From the NCBI RefSeq assembly GCF_002902665.1, contig NZ_PPRM01000002.1, positions 1-48,000 on the forward strand: a DNA stretch of 48,000 nucleotides, given 5' to 3'. The stretch comes from Macrococcoides caseolyticum (GTDB lineage Bacteria; Bacillota; Bacilli; Staphylococcales; Staphylococcaceae). The number at the start of each line of letters is the position of its first letter. Positions within the stretch are counted from its first letter, which is position 1. Both the position numbers and the translations under genes were made by a program. The notes beneath the pieces were generated by a model. That model did not search any database. It was not told where the DNA came from and saw only the letters and a list, made by a program, of their open reading frames with translations. Shown one piece after another: positions 34,966 through 48,000 of this stretch.

Positions 34966-36201
34966 ATGTTAGAAATTAAGCAGCAAGATAATCAAGTATT
35001 TGAAGCAATCATGAAAGAATTTGAGAGACAAGATCATCATATTGAATTAATTGCATCTGAGAATTTTGTATCAAAAGCCGTGATGGAAGCACAAGGATCG
35101 GTTCTGACAAATAAATACGCTGAAGGCTACCCGCATCGTCGTTATTATGGTGGATGTGAGTTTGTAGATATCGTTGAAGACCTAGCCCGTGATCGTATTA
35201 AAGAACTTTTTGGAGCGGAGCATGTCAACGTACAACCACATTCAGGTTCGCAGGCTAATATGGCCGTTTATCGTGTCGCCTTGAAACCTGGAGATACAGT
35301 TCTAGGGATGAATTTAAGCCACGGAGGTCATCTTACACATGGTTCATCAGTGAACTTTAGTGGCGTAGATTATAATTTCGTTGCATACGGTGTAGACAAG
35401 AAAACAGAAAAAATTGATTATGATGTTGTTCGAGAGCTTGCACGTGAACATAAACCAACACTTATTATTGCAGGCGCATCAGCATATTCAAGAATTATTG
35501 ATTTTGAAGAGTTTAAAGCGATTGCAGATGAAGTCGGTGCAAAACTGATGGTCGACATGGCACATATTGCAGGGCTTGTAGCGGCTGGCCTTCATCCAAA
35601 TCCAGTCCCTTATGCAGACTTTGTTACGACGACGACACATAAGACATTACGTGGACCTCGTGGTGGTATGATCATTTGTAAGGAAGAGTATGCAAAAGCA
35701 ATTGATAAGATGATATTTCCTGGAATTCAGGGCGGACCATTGATGCATGTTATTGCAGCAAAAGCTGTCGCATTTGGTGAAGCATTGACAGCAGATTTTA
35801 AAGCATATCAACAGCAAGTAGTACTTAATGCGAAGACATTAGCGGATGCTTTAACTGAAAAAGGATTGCGTATTGTTTCTGGGGGCACAGACAATCACGT
35901 GATGAGTATAGATGTAACGAGCTTTAACATTACGGGTAAAGTCGCAGAGCGTGCACTGGACGATGTCGGCATTACTACAAATAAAAATACAATTCCATTT
36001 GATAAAGAAAGTCCATTCGTTACAAGCGGTATTAGAATCGGAACACCGGCTGTGACGACACGTGGATTTAATGAAGAAGACATGAAAGAAATTGCATCGA
36101 TTATTGCGGATGTACTCGCTCATCCAGAAGATGAAAATGTGAAGCATGATGCAAAGGTTCGTGTACGTGCAATAACAGAAAAATATCCATTATATAAATA
36201 A
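34966..36201 (+). CDS. glyA: serine hydroxymethyltransferase
   Basis: A 411-residue PLP enzyme converting serine and tetrahydrofolate to glycine and 5,10-methylene-tetrahydrofolate. The PLP lysine is K226 in [14 protein letters not shown], with the upstream [18 protein letters not shown] segment and the N-terminal ELIASENF. It feeds one-carbon units to dTMP, purine and methionine synthesis. AGGAGGG precedes the ATG nine bases after ywlG, so it belongs to the rpiB-ywlG-glyA-upp-mnaA run. Confidence 0.98.
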   Translation: MLEIKQQDNQVFEAIMKEFERQDHHIELIASENFVSKAVMEAQGSVLTNKYAEGYPHRRYYGGCEFVDIVEDLARDRIKELFGAEHVNVQPHSGSQANMAVYRVALKPGDTVLGMNLSHGGHLTHGSSVNFSGVDYNFVAYGVDKKTEKIDYDVVRELAREHKPTLIIAGASAYSRIIDFEEFKAIADEVGAKLMVDMAHIAGLVAAGLHPNPVPYADFVTTTTHKTLRGPRGGMIICKEEYAKAIDKMIFPGIQGGPLMHVIAAKAVAFGEALTADFKAYQQQVVLNAKTLADALTEKGLRIVSGGTDNHVMSIDVTSFNITGKVAERALDDVGITTNKNTIPFDKESPFVTSGIRIGTPAVTTRGFNEEDMKEIASIIADVLAHPEDENVKHDAKVRVRAITEKYPLYK

Positions 36202-36222
36202 TGATTAGGAAAGAGGTATAGT

Positions 36223-36852
36223 ATGGCGAAAGTTCATGTATTTGATCACCCACTTATTCAACACAAATTAAGTTATATTCGAGAGGAGTCAACGGGCACG
36301 AAAGAGTTTCGTGAGCTTGTAGATGAAGTTGGTATGCTGATGGCATACGAAGTAACACGTGATCTTGAGCTGGATGATGTACAGATTAAGACACCGGTTA
36401 CTGAGATGACAGCCAAACGTCTGTCTGGGAAAAAGATTGCGGTTGTTCCAATATTGCGTGCTGGACTAGGTATGACTGAAGGTGTGTTGAAGATGATTCC
36501 TGCAGCGCGTGTCGGTCACATTGGTCTGTATCGTGATCCCGAGACACTTCAACCTGTGGAATATTTTGCAAAGATGCCACAGGACATTGAAGAGCGCGAC
36601 TTTATTGTAGTGGATCCAATGCTTGCAACAGGCGGTTCGGCAATAGAAGCAATTAACTCATTGAAAAAACGTGGGGCTGTCAAGATTAGATTCATGTGCC
36701 TGGTTGCTGCTCCAGAAGGTGTAGAAGCATTACAAAAAGCACATCCAGATGTAGATATTTATATTGCAGGACTAGATGAAAAACTTAATGATCATGGCTA
36801 CATTGTTCCAGGATTGGGTGATGCAGGCGATCGATTGTTCGGAACTAAATAA
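36223..36852 (+). CDS. upp: uracil phosphoribosyltransferase
   Basis: A 209-residue type I PRTase making UMP from uracil and PRPP. The PRPP loop is DPMLATGGS (131-139), and [10 protein letters not shown] and the C-terminal [18 protein letters not shown] uracil-binding segment are standard. It salvages the uracil released by Pdp. AAGAGGT precedes the ATG, 21 bases after glyA. Confidence 0.98.
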   Translation: MAKVHVFDHPLIQHKLSYIREESTGTKEFRELVDEVGMLMAYEVTRDLELDDVQIKTPVTEMTAKRLSGKKIAVVPILRAGLGMTEGVLKMIPAARVGHIGLYRDPETLQPVEYFAKMPQDIEERDFIVVDPMLATGGSAIEAINSLKKRGAVKIRFMCLVAAPEGVEALQKAHPDVDIYIAGLDEKLNDHGYIVPGLGDAGDRLFGTK

Positions 36853-36866
36853 TTAGGAGACTTGAT

Positions 36867-38009
36867 ATGAAGAAGATAATGACAATCTTTGGTACACGAC
36901 CAGAAGCGATTAAGATGGCCCCTCTTGTATTAGCTTTAAAGAATGATCCAGAATTAGAACCGATTGTTGTTGTGACTGCACAACATCGTGAAATGCTGGA
37001 TCAAGTACTTGAGATATTTGGAATTACTCCGGATTATGATTTGAACATTATGAAGGCAGGTCAGACACTGTCTGAAGTGACAAGCCGTGTCATTTTAGGA
37101 TTAGAAGAAGTAATCAAAGAAGCACGTCCTGATATGATTTTGGTACATGGAGACACAACAACGACATTTGCTGGAAGCCTTGCTGCTTTTTATAATGAAG
37201 TAGCGATTGGACATGTTGAAGCGGGGCTCAGAACTTGGCAGAAATACTCTCCATTCCCAGAAGAAATGAACAGACAAATGACAGGTACTTTGGCAGACCT
37301 TCACTTTGCACCGACTGATGATGCAGCACAGAATCTTCGTAATGAAAATAAGCCTGAAGATAGAATTGTTATCACTGGTAATACTGCGATTGATGCTTTA
37401 AAGACAACGGTAAAGTCGGATTATCGTTCTGATATATTAGACAATGCGGGTGAGCGTAGAGTGATTCTATTAACTGCACATCGAAGAGAAAATATTGGTC
37501 AGCCAATGCATAATATCTTCAGTGCAATCAGAAGAATTGTAGACGAGTTTGAAGATGTTGAAGTTGTCTACCCGATGCATAAAAATCCGAAAGTGCGTGA
37601 AATTGCTGCAGAACACTTAAGTGATCACGATCGTATTCAATTGATTGAACCTTTAGATGTTATCGACTTCCATAATTTCGCAAGTCGCAGTCATTTTATT
37701 TTGACAGATTCAGGTGGTGTGCAAGAAGAAGCACCATCATTAGGAAAGCCAGTGCTTGTGCTACGTGACACAACTGAACGTCCTGAAGGTGTTAAAGCAG
37801 GGACATTAAAGTTAGCGGGTGTTGAAGAAGAAGATATTTATCAATTGACAAAATCTTTATTAACTGATGAGGCATTATATCAGTCAATGTCTAAAGCGAG
37901 CAATCCTTATGGTGATGGTGAAACTTCACAACGTATTTGTGAACATATTAAATATTATTTCAGCTTGACAGAAGAAAAACCTGCGCCATTTAAAGTTGAA
38001 AGCAGGTAA
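36867..38009 (+). CDS. mnaA: UDP-N-acetylglucosamine 2-epimerase (non-hydrolysing)
   Basis: A 380-residue epimerase with the GT-B fold: FGTRPEAIKMAPL at the N-terminus, D97 in HGDTTTT, HVEAGLRT (E119) and FPEEMNRQ (E133, E134), and a C-terminal UDP site (LTDSGGVQEEAPSLGKPVL). It interconverts UDP-GlcNAc and UDP-ManNAc, the donor for the wall teichoic acid linkage unit and for ManNAc-containing polymers. Staphylococci keep the same gene between upp and atpI. TTAGGAG precedes the ATG. Confidence 0.95.
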   Translation: MKKIMTIFGTRPEAIKMAPLVLALKNDPELEPIVVVTAQHREMLDQVLEIFGITPDYDLNIMKAGQTLSEVTSRVILGLEEVIKEARPDMILVHGDTTTTFAGSLAAFYNEVAIGHVEAGLRTWQKYSPFPEEMNRQMTGTLADLHFAPTDDAAQNLRNENKPEDRIVITGNTAIDALKTTVKSDYRSDILDNAGERRVILLTAHRRENIGQPMHNIFSAIRRIVDEFEDVEVVYPMHKNPKVREIAAEHLSDHDRIQLIEPLDVIDFHNFASRSHFILTDSGGVQEEAPSLGKPVLVLRDTTERPEGVKAGTLKLAGVEEEDIYQLTKSLLTDEALYQSMSKASNPYGDGETSQRICEHIKYYFSLTEEKPAPFKVESR

Positions 38010-38106
38010 GTGCGTTTGCAATTATCAGACTTTTTATCAAACGCTTAAATGTGTCTAAAATGTGAACATTTAGTGAAATTTTAATTTTCAAGTTTTTCAC
38101 ATAGCA

Positions 38107-38135
38107 TTGACACATATTTTACCCTATATTATCAT
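38107..38135 (+). promoter_or_regulatory. atp operon promoter
   Basis: Consensus TTGACA (38107-38112), 17-base spacer and TATCAT (38130-38135). The short leader holds an inverted repeat GAATGAAA-CTGT-TTTCATTC (38143-38162), a possible mRNA-stabilising or regulatory hairpin. Confidence 0.7.
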
Positions 38136-38196
38136 AAATTAGGAATGAAACTGTTTTCATTCATGTGAAAACTTTTTCTAAGGAGTTTATCCTGAT

Positions 38197-38550
38197 ATGT
38201 CAGAATTTAAGACATTTTTCAACTTGTATCTAAAGTATTTTTTATGCTTGATAATTCTACTTGCTATTATTTATATTTTCTATAGAAATAGCTTCATATT
38301 AGGATTGATCATCGGTACAACTGCTTCGGCAATTAGTAGTTTTGTCTGGCATCACAATTTATTGCGAGCAATCAATAGTGATGCACTCTATGTTTCGAGT
38401 GGTATGGGGATTCGCTTTTTAATAGCGGTCATGGCATGCCTCTTCTGGGTAAGATTTCCGGAAAGCATAAACTTACTTGGAATCGCACTCGGCCTGATGT
38501 TGACGTATGTCATGATTATCATACATTCTGTTAACAGTTTGAAAAAATAA
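38197..38550 (+). CDS. atpI: ATP synthase protein I (AtpI)
   Basis: A 117-residue membrane protein with four hydrophobic segments (about 10-28, 31-48, 68-83, 90-110) and no enzymatic motif. Position as the first gene of the F1Fo operon and topology identify AtpI, a poorly conserved assembly helper for the c-ring that has also been linked to Mg2+ handling. AAGGAG lies about nine bases before the ATG. atpB follows 24 bases later. Confidence 0.88.
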   Translation: MSEFKTFFNLYLKYFLCLIILLAIIYIFYRNSFILGLIIGTTASAISSFVWHHNLLRAINSDALYVSSGMGIRFLIAVMACLFWVRFPESINLLGIALGLMLTYVMIIIHSVNSLKK

Positions 38551-39297
<747 letters not shown>

Positions 39298-39311
39298 TAT
39301 AAAAATTTTAA

Positions 39312-39557
<246 letters not shown>

Positions 39558-39640
39558 TTATAAAATATAACTCGTTAAAGGCGAAGTCGTTCTGATTTCG
39601 CCATTCATTTATGAAAAGTGCGATGAAAGGAGCGTTATAC

Positions 39641-40159
39641 TTGAATTTCTTATTATTAGGTCAAGCAGCTGAACATACTGGCGTACAGTGGGGAACAGCG
39701 GCATATACATTAGTATTATTTGCACTATTGCTATTCTTATTAAGCAAATTCGCATGGGGACCATTAAAGAACATTATGGACGAACGTCAAGCAGGTATTA
39801 CAGCTGACCTTGACAATGCGAAACGTCAAAACGAAGAAGCTAAGCATTACGCTGAAGAAAATAAAGCGTTATTAGCTAAAACACAACAAGAAGTATCTGT
39901 CATTATGGAAGATGCTAAGAAACAAGCTAAAACACAGCAAGAAGAAATTATTCATGAAGCAAATATGCGTGCAAACAAAATTGTTAGCGATGCACAAGTA
40001 GAAATTGAAAATGAAAAACAACGTGCAATTGCAGACATCAATGATCGTGTTGCTGAATTATCAGTACTCATTGCTCAAAAAGTTATTAACAAAGAAATCA
40101 ATGAACAAGATCAAAAACAATTAGTAAGAGAGTTTATCGAAGAGGCAGGCGATAAATAA
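39641..40159 (+). CDS. atpF: ATP synthase Fo subunit b
   Basis: A 172-residue stator protein: one N-terminal membrane helix (about 15-35) and a long charged coiled coil that reaches F1. I place the start at TTG 39641, eight bases after AAAGGAG, which gives the same length as the staphylococcal protein. An ATG at 39611 is in frame but precedes the ribosome binding site. The stop codon overlaps the atpH start (TAATG). Confidence 0.93.
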   Translation: MNFLLLGQAAEHTGVQWGTAAYTLVLFALLLFLLSKFAWGPLKNIMDERQAGITADLDNAKRQNEEAKHYAEENKALLAKTQQEVSVIMEDAKKQAKTQQEEIIHEANMRANKIVSDAQVEIENEKQRAIADINDRVAELSVLIAQKVINKEINEQDQKQLVREFIEEAGDK

Positions 40160-40692
40160 TGGCTATCGTCCAGGATAAATACGCACAAAGTCTTTTTGAA
40201 GTAGCACAAGCACAAGGTGTACATGAAAGTGTACGTCAAGATCTTGTTGAAATTAAAGAAGGATTAGCTGGAAATAAAGCATTTTTTGCATTTGCAGAAG
40301 ATCCAAAAGTATCAAGTGAGAAACGTCATGCTTTTGTTGAAGCAACATTTAGTGGTGTTGATAAACCGTTACGTAACTTATTAAGCATACTTGCTGATAA
40401 GAAACAGCTTGCTTTGTTACCATCAATTGCTGACTATTACACTGAGCACTATAACAAGTTCAACAATCAGCAATATATGAAAGTTGAGTCAGTATATGCT
40501 TTATCAAGTGAAGAGCTTGATGAAATCGGAAAAGCGTTCATTAAACGTACAGGCTATAAAAAATTACTAATTGAAAACATAGTAAATAGCACTTTAATTG
40601 GTGGTATACGTGCAACAATTGGTACGACTGTTTATGATGGCTCTGTAGCAAATGAACTAACACAACTTGAAAAATCGTTTCACAAACAATAA
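40159..40692 (+). CDS. atpH: ATP synthase F1 subunit delta
   Basis: A 177-residue OSCP/delta protein linking subunit b to the alpha3-beta3 head. It has an N-terminal helical bundle (about 1-105) starting QDKYAQSLFEVAQ and the conserved C-terminal NSTLIGGIRATIGTTVYDGSV. The ATG overlaps the atpF stop by one base, so translation is coupled. Confidence 0.96.
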   Translation: MAIVQDKYAQSLFEVAQAQGVHESVRQDLVEIKEGLAGNKAFFAFAEDPKVSSEKRHAFVEATFSGVDKPLRNLLSILADKKQLALLPSIADYYTEHYNKFNNQQYMKVESVYALSSEELDEIGKAFIKRTGYKKLLIENIVNSTLIGGIRATIGTTVYDGSVANELTQLEKSFHKQ

Positions 40693-40714
40693 TTTCTTAA
40701 GAGGAGTGACATAA

Positions 40715-42226
<1,512 letters not shown>

Positions 42227-42245
42227 AACGGGAAATTAATCATAA

Positions 42246-44558
<2,313 letters not shown>

Positions 44559-44576
44559 ACATAGGAGGAAGAAACT

Positions 44577-44987
44577 ATGAACAAATTAGCAATTGAAATA
44601 GTCACTCCTAATGGATCAATATACTCAGAAACTGAAGCTGAATTAATTGTTCTACAGACTGAGTCAGGTGAAATGGGTGTGATGGCTGGACATATTCCTA
44701 CAGTCGCACCACTTAAGATTGGTGCTGTTCGTGTGACGAAGCCAGGCAATGATAAAGACTACATTGCTGTAACTGAAGGATTTGCTGAGATTCGTCCACA
44801 ACAAGTATCGGTGTTAGTGCAAGCTGCAGAACAAGCAGAAGGAATTGATATTGAGCGTGCAAAGGAATCATTAAAGCGTGCAGAAGCACGTCTTAATGAA
44901 GATAAAGCAGCCCATGTTGATTTCCATCGTGCAGAACGTGCATTGCATCGCGCGATTAACCGTATTGAAGTCGCGAAATTTAGATAA
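44577..44987 (+). CDS. atpC: ATP synthase F1 subunit epsilon
   Basis: A 136-residue epsilon subunit: N-terminal beta sandwich (about 1-85, with SGEMGVMAGHIPTVAPL) and a C-terminal helical hairpin (about 90-136) that can brake rotation. AGGAGG precedes the ATG. It is the last gene of the atp operon, with a terminator directly behind. Confidence 0.96.
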   Translation: MNKLAIEIVTPNGSIYSETEAELIVLQTESGEMGVMAGHIPTVAPLKIGAVRVTKPGNDKDYIAVTEGFAEIRPQQVSVLVQAAEQAEGIDIERAKESLKRAEARLNEDKAAHVDFHRAERALHRAINRIEVAKFR

Positions 44988-44992
44988 TAAAT

Positions 44993-45026
44993 AAAGGAGT
45001 GAGACAATTGTCTTGCTCCTTTTTTA
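44993..45026 (+). terminator. atp operon terminator
   Basis: AAAGGAGTGAGACAA (44993-45007) pairs with TTGTCTTGCTCCTTT (45008-45022), with two G-T pairs, then more T residues. Confidence 0.88.
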
Positions 45027-45040
45027 CATAGGAGTAGCTT

Positions 45041-45262
45041 ATGAATGTTTATGCTTTAACATATATCGTGCTTTATATTGGCATTACAGGAGTTGTATTT
45101 AATAGTTTGCAGGCAATAAGAACAGAGCAGTGGTTTAAAGAGAATCGTACTAAAGAGATTCAGATTCTCTTTATCGGCATCAGCATGTCTTTAGGTTATC
45201 TTATTACTAATTTTCTCATTGACTTGATTAAATATACAAATCAGATATTTATATTATTTTAA
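45041..45262 (+). CDS. ywzB: DUF1146 family membrane protein (YwzB-like)
   Basis: A 73-residue protein with two membrane helices (about 5-24 and 46-66) joined by a basic loop (FKENRTKEIQ). The SLQAIRTEQWFK stretch and the place between atpC and murA1 fit YwzB of Bacillus (DUF1146), a family with no known function. GGAGTAG precedes the ATG. It is separated from atpC by the operon terminator, so read-through would be needed for co-expression. Confidence 0.85.
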   Translation: MNVYALTYIVLYIGITGVVFNSLQAIRTEQWFKENRTKEIQILFIGISMSLGYLITNFLIDLIKYTNQIFILF

Positions 45263-45337
45263 TGTATAAATAATGTAATTGTAGGGTAAATGTTATAAAA
45301 TACTTGTATAGATAAGTTAAGAAATTCGGAGGAAATA

Positions 45338-46621
45338 ATGGATACAATTATAGTAAAAGGTGGAAATAGATTATCAGGGCGTGTAAAAATCGAAGGAGCG
45401 AAAAATGCTGTATTGCCTATCATGACTGCATCATTGTTAGCGTCTGAAGGTGTTAGTGAATTTACGAATGTACCTGCTTTGTCTGATGTAGATACAATCT
45501 CAGCAGTATTAGAAGGATTAAATGCAAAAGTAGAAAAAAATATTGAACAAAATAAAGTAGTAGTTGATGCACGTGGTGAACTTTCGACACAAGCTGCATA
45601 TGAATTTGTAAGTAAGATGCGTGCTAGTGTACTTGTGCTTGGACCATTGCTTGCAAGGTTTGGTTATGCTGAAGTTGCGATGCCTGGAGGGTGTGCGATT
45701 GGTTCAAGACCTATTGAGTTACATCTTAAGGGTTTAGAAGCATTAGGAGCAGTTATTGAGCAGAAAAATGGTTATTTAGTCGGTACTGTTAAAGACAGAC
45801 TGAAAGGTGCCGATATCTACCTGGATTTTCCGAGTGTCGGAGCGACACAAAATATTTTAATGGCTGCTGTTTTAGCAGAAGGAAAGACAGTCCTTGGAAA
45901 TGTTGCACGTGAACCAGAGATTGTAGATCTCGCAAACTTCTTGAACCAAATGGGTGCTAATATTCAAGGTGCTGGTACAGATACGATTACCGTATATGGT
46001 GTAGAGACATTGACTGGAGCGAAGCACGAGATTATTCCGGACCGCATTGAGGCAGGAACTTTTCTAGTAGCTGCTGCAATCACACGTGGTGATGTGTATG
46101 TTGAAGGTGCAATTTATGAGCATATGCATGCGCTTATTGCAAAACTGAAAGAAGCTGGATGCCATATTGAGATTGATACGAGAGGAATTCATCTGTCTGC
46201 AGAACAGAATCTTAAAGCAATTGATATTAAGACAATGCCGCACCCCGGCTTTCCCACGGATATGCAAGCTCAGATGATGGCGCTTATGTTATCATTAGAA
46301 GGTAATAGTAGCGTTAACGAGACTGTATTTGAAAATCGCTTTATGCATGCGACAGAGTTCCAGAAAATGAATGCTCAAATTAAAGTGGATAAGCGATTTG
46401 CTTATATTAGCAACAGTACATTACAAGGTGCAGATGTTGCTGCTACAGATTTACGAAGTGGCGCTGCACTTGTTCTTGCAGGTCTTATTGCAAAAGGCTA
46501 TACTAAAGTAACTGCACTGCATCACCTGGACCGAGGCTATGTTGATTTCCATAAGAAGCTTCGCAATCTTGGCGCAGAAATCGAACGCACAGGTGATACA
46601 AAACAATTAATCAAAGCCTAG
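45338..46621 (+). CDS. murA1: UDP-N-acetylglucosamine 1-carboxyvinyltransferase 1
   Basis: A 427-residue MurA, the main paralogue of the pair. K22-N23 (EGAKNA) and the reactive cysteine C119 ([13 protein letters not shown]) are present, so it should be fosfomycin-sensitive. It is the same fold and reaction as the murA2 product at 25 kb. CGGAGG precedes the ATG. The next gene follows after 13 bases; with fabZ they form a short envelope-building operon. Confidence 0.96.
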   Translation: MDTIIVKGGNRLSGRVKIEGAKNAVLPIMTASLLASEGVSEFTNVPALSDVDTISAVLEGLNAKVEKNIEQNKVVVDARGELSTQAAYEFVSKMRASVLVLGPLLARFGYAEVAMPGGCAIGSRPIELHLKGLEALGAVIEQKNGYLVGTVKDRLKGADIYLDFPSVGATQNILMAAVLAEGKTVLGNVAREPEIVDLANFLNQMGANIQGAGTDTITVYGVETLTGAKHEIIPDRIEAGTFLVAAAITRGDVYVEGAIYEHMHALIAKLKEAGCHIEIDTRGIHLSAEQNLKAIDIKTMPHPGFPTDMQAQMMALMLSLEGNSSVNETVFENRFMHATEFQKMNAQIKVDKRFAYISNSTLQGADVAATDLRSGAALVLAGLIAKGYTKVTALHHLDRGYVDFHKKLRNLGAEIERTGDTKQLIKA

Positions 46622-46634
46622 GAGCGTATGCATT

Positions 46635-46865
46635 ATGAAGTTTGAACAGCCTATTTATAAACAAAAGGTCAGTAAAATCGGAGAAACAGAAGTTGTTCAT
46701 CGCACAGTTCCAATTTATATTACACTATTCATTATATTTGCATTCATGATTGTATTATTTATTGTTGGAATGATGATTGGATATGGCTTTCTCCATTCAC
46801 CGACTGATATATTTAAACCTTCTACATGGCAACATCTTAAAGAACTTACTGGGAGTGACAGCTAA
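46635..46865 (+). CDS. small membrane protein, EpuA-like (RNA polymerase subunit beta-annotated family)
   Basis: A 76-residue protein with a basic cytoplasmic N-terminus (about 1-26), one membrane helix (about 27-50) and a short outside tail. Related proteins downstream of murA in Firmicutes belong to the EpuA family and are often labelled DNA-directed RNA polymerase subunit beta, which the sequence does not support. Function unknown. GGAG lies well upstream of the ATG, and the stop overlaps fabZ by one base (TAATG). Confidence 0.8.
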   Translation: MKFEQPIYKQKVSKIGETEVVHRTVPIYITLFIIFAFMIVLFIVGMMIGYGFLHSPTDIFKPSTWQHLKELTGSDS

Positions 46866-47302
46866 TGGAAACTTTATTGTCTTTTGATGAAATTAAGAAG
46901 ATTATCCCCCATCGTTATCCGTTTTTATTGATTGATCGTATTACCGAACTGGAAGAGGGTAAACGTTGTACGGGAATTAAACAAGTAAGTGGTAATGAAC
47001 CTTTCTTCCAAGGACATTTTCCTGAATACGCAGTAATGCCTGGTGTACTTATAGTAGAATCACTGGCACAAGTCGGTGCAGTTGCAATGCTGAAACTAGA
47101 AGAGAACCAGGGAAAACTTGCGATGTTTACAGGGATTGATAAGTGTCGCTTTAAATCTCAAGTCACGCCTGGAGATACGTTAACTTTATCCGTTGAGATG
47201 ACTCGTGTTAAAGGTCCTATCGGTAAAGGTACTGCTACGGCGAAAGTCGGAGACAAGCTCGCTTGTAGCTGTGAAATCAGCTTTGCAATCATCGAGAAGT
47301 AA
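46865..47302 (+). CDS. fabZ: 3-hydroxyacyl-ACP dehydratase
   Basis: A 145-residue hot-dog-fold dehydratase of type II fatty acid synthesis. The active-site histidine H51 ([14 protein letters not shown]) and glutamate E65 (VLIVESLAQ) are present, with the N-terminal [12 protein letters not shown] motif. It dehydrates 3-hydroxyacyl-ACP to trans-2-enoyl-ACP. Translation is coupled to the preceding gene by a TAATG overlap, and the unit ends in a terminator. Confidence 0.97.
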   Translation: METLLSFDEIKKIIPHRYPFLLIDRITELEEGKRCTGIKQVSGNEPFFQGHFPEYAVMPGVLIVESLAQVGAVAMLKLEENQGKLAMFTGIDKCRFKSQVTPGDTLTLSVEMTRVKGPIGKGTATAKVGDKLACSCEISFAIIEK

Positions 47303-47321
47303 GTAAATTAGAACAGCAAAA

Positions 47322-47371
47322 TAAAAACACCTGAGCGATAGTTTTTCTGTATCGTTTGGGTGTTATTTTTT
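47322..47371. terminator. terminator between fabZ and ywpF
   Basis: AACACC and the following TGAGCGATA pair with TATCGTTTG and GGTGTT (left arm about 47326-47340, right arm 47350-47364), with several G-T pairs, an A-rich left flank and a T-rich right flank, so it can work for both convergent genes. Confidence 0.8.
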
Positions 47372-47380
47372 GTTTATTTA

Positions 47381-47812
47381 TTATTCATTTTCATCTTTTA
47401 ATTTTGGTTTTGACTGCATCTTTCTATTAAATGCAGTGATTAGAGCCTGACCAGATAGACCTTCGTTTACTAATTGCTCTAATAGCTTTTCTGCATATGT
47501 CTGTCTTAACGTGTAAATATGGCATTCGAAAATTACAGAAATCTTATCATTCAACTTCTGGATGTCCTTAATTGTAGACTCGAACATCGCAGGGTCATTG
47601 GAGGCACGAGTAATAACTACACGTGTATCAAGAATGGTTTCGTTATGCATATACGTTTCCATCGTCTCCAGATGAATTTCATCTATCAATATTTCAAGTA
47701 GCCAGCCTGTACCGCTATTCTCTTTGTTTATTATTACGCCGTCATATAACATATATTCCTTAATTGCTTCATCTTCAACGAGCTGAAATCGAACTGCTTT
47801 GAACGTTTTCAT
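47381..47812 (-). CDS. ywpF: YwpF family protein
   Basis: A 143-residue soluble protein resembling B. subtilis YwpF: N-terminal MKTFKAVRFQL, the LYDGVIINKEN segment and VVITRASNDPAMFE. The family is found near fabZ (ywpB) in Bacillus and has no established role. AGGGA precedes the ATG. Convergent with fabZ. The remaining 188 bases to the window edge are very AT-rich, and I see no gene in them. Confidence 0.85.
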   Translation of the reverse strand: MKTFKAVRFQLVEDEAIKEYMLYDGVIINKENSGTGWLLEILIDEIHLETMETYMHNETILDTRVVITRASNDPAMFESTIKDIQKLNDKISVIFECHIYTLRQTYAEKLLEQLVNEGLSGQALITAFNRKMQSKPKLKDENE

Positions 47813-48000
47813 GTATATCCCTCCATTATCTATTATAATTCTTTGAATAAATTTTTCAAATTACAATATTTAAATAATTACGTTAATTTTAAGATATTTT
47901 TTATTATATTTTGCTCAGTTTTTAAAAAATTATATAGATTTCTATACCATTTTTAAATTACTGCAGTTTTTCAAAGTTCAATTTTTACTCTATATTTTAT

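Noticed and set aside
45338-46621. Second murA as a recent duplication
   Set aside because: Two divergent MurA paralogues at these two loci are normal for low-GC Gram-positives.

Overview
This window is a low-GC chromosomal segment from a member of the Staphylococcaceae. The gene order (coaW, GNAT, rpoE, pyrG, ywjG, spo0F-like, fba, murA2, qsrR, glpX, rho, rpmE, tdk, prfA, prmC, ywlC, ptpB, rpiB, ywlG, glyA, upp, mnaA, atpIBEFHAGDC, ywzB, murA1, fabZ, ywpF) follows the Bacillus/Staphylococcus backbone. The type II pantothenate kinase, the QsrR-like regulator and the close likeness of Rho, LuxS and CoaW to their S. aureus counterparts point to Staphylococcaceae. Macrococcus is my best genus guess, by inference only. 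I see no tRNA, rRNA, CRISPR array, prophage or insertion sequence.

Layout. 1-6.9 kb is an accessory and stress region: a left-edge gene start, a MarR-type regulator, a GNAT enzyme, an LCP cell-wall ligase, a universal stress protein, butanediol dehydrogenase, an MFS carrier with a CcpA cre site, a membrane protein and Dps under an exact PerR box. 7-11.2 kb is a deoxyribonucleoside catabolic operon (deoC-pdp-deoB) with its SorC-type DeoR. 11.2-12.2 kb holds two unrecognised small proteins. 12.3-15.5 kb, on the minus strand, is a methionine-to-cysteine recycling operon in which a YrrT-type methyltransferase is fused to MccA, followed by mccB and luxS. 16.1-18.8 kb is a SAM-riboswitch operon encoding an M20D amidohydrolase, an ATP-grasp ligase and an overlooked 31-residue hydrophobic peptide. 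From 18.8 kb onward the content is mainly core: CoA synthesis, an rpoE gene broken by a frameshift, pyrG with a reiterative-transcription attenuator, glycolysis and gluconeogenesis (fba, glpX), peptidoglycan (murA2, murA1), termination and ribosome genes (rho, rpmE, prfA, prmC), tRNA modification (ywlC), arginine phosphatase, one-carbon and pyrimidine salvage (glyA, upp), the complete F1Fo ATP synthase, and fabZ.

How it works together. Sulfur metabolism stands out. SAM use yields homocysteine, which the fusion enzyme, MccB and LuxS can turn into cysteine and AI-2, while a neighbouring operon of unknown function is switched by SAM itself. Carbon and redox control is suggested by the cre site and by a Rex-like box over the butanediol dehydrogenase promoter. 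Nucleotide salvage and CTP supply are represented by deo, tdk, upp and pyrG. The strongest leads are the SAM-riboswitch M20/ATP-grasp/peptide operon, the YrrT-MccA fusion with an A10 tract exactly at the domain junction, the rpoE frameshift, and a cluster of DnaA-box-like sequences between prmC and ywlC.
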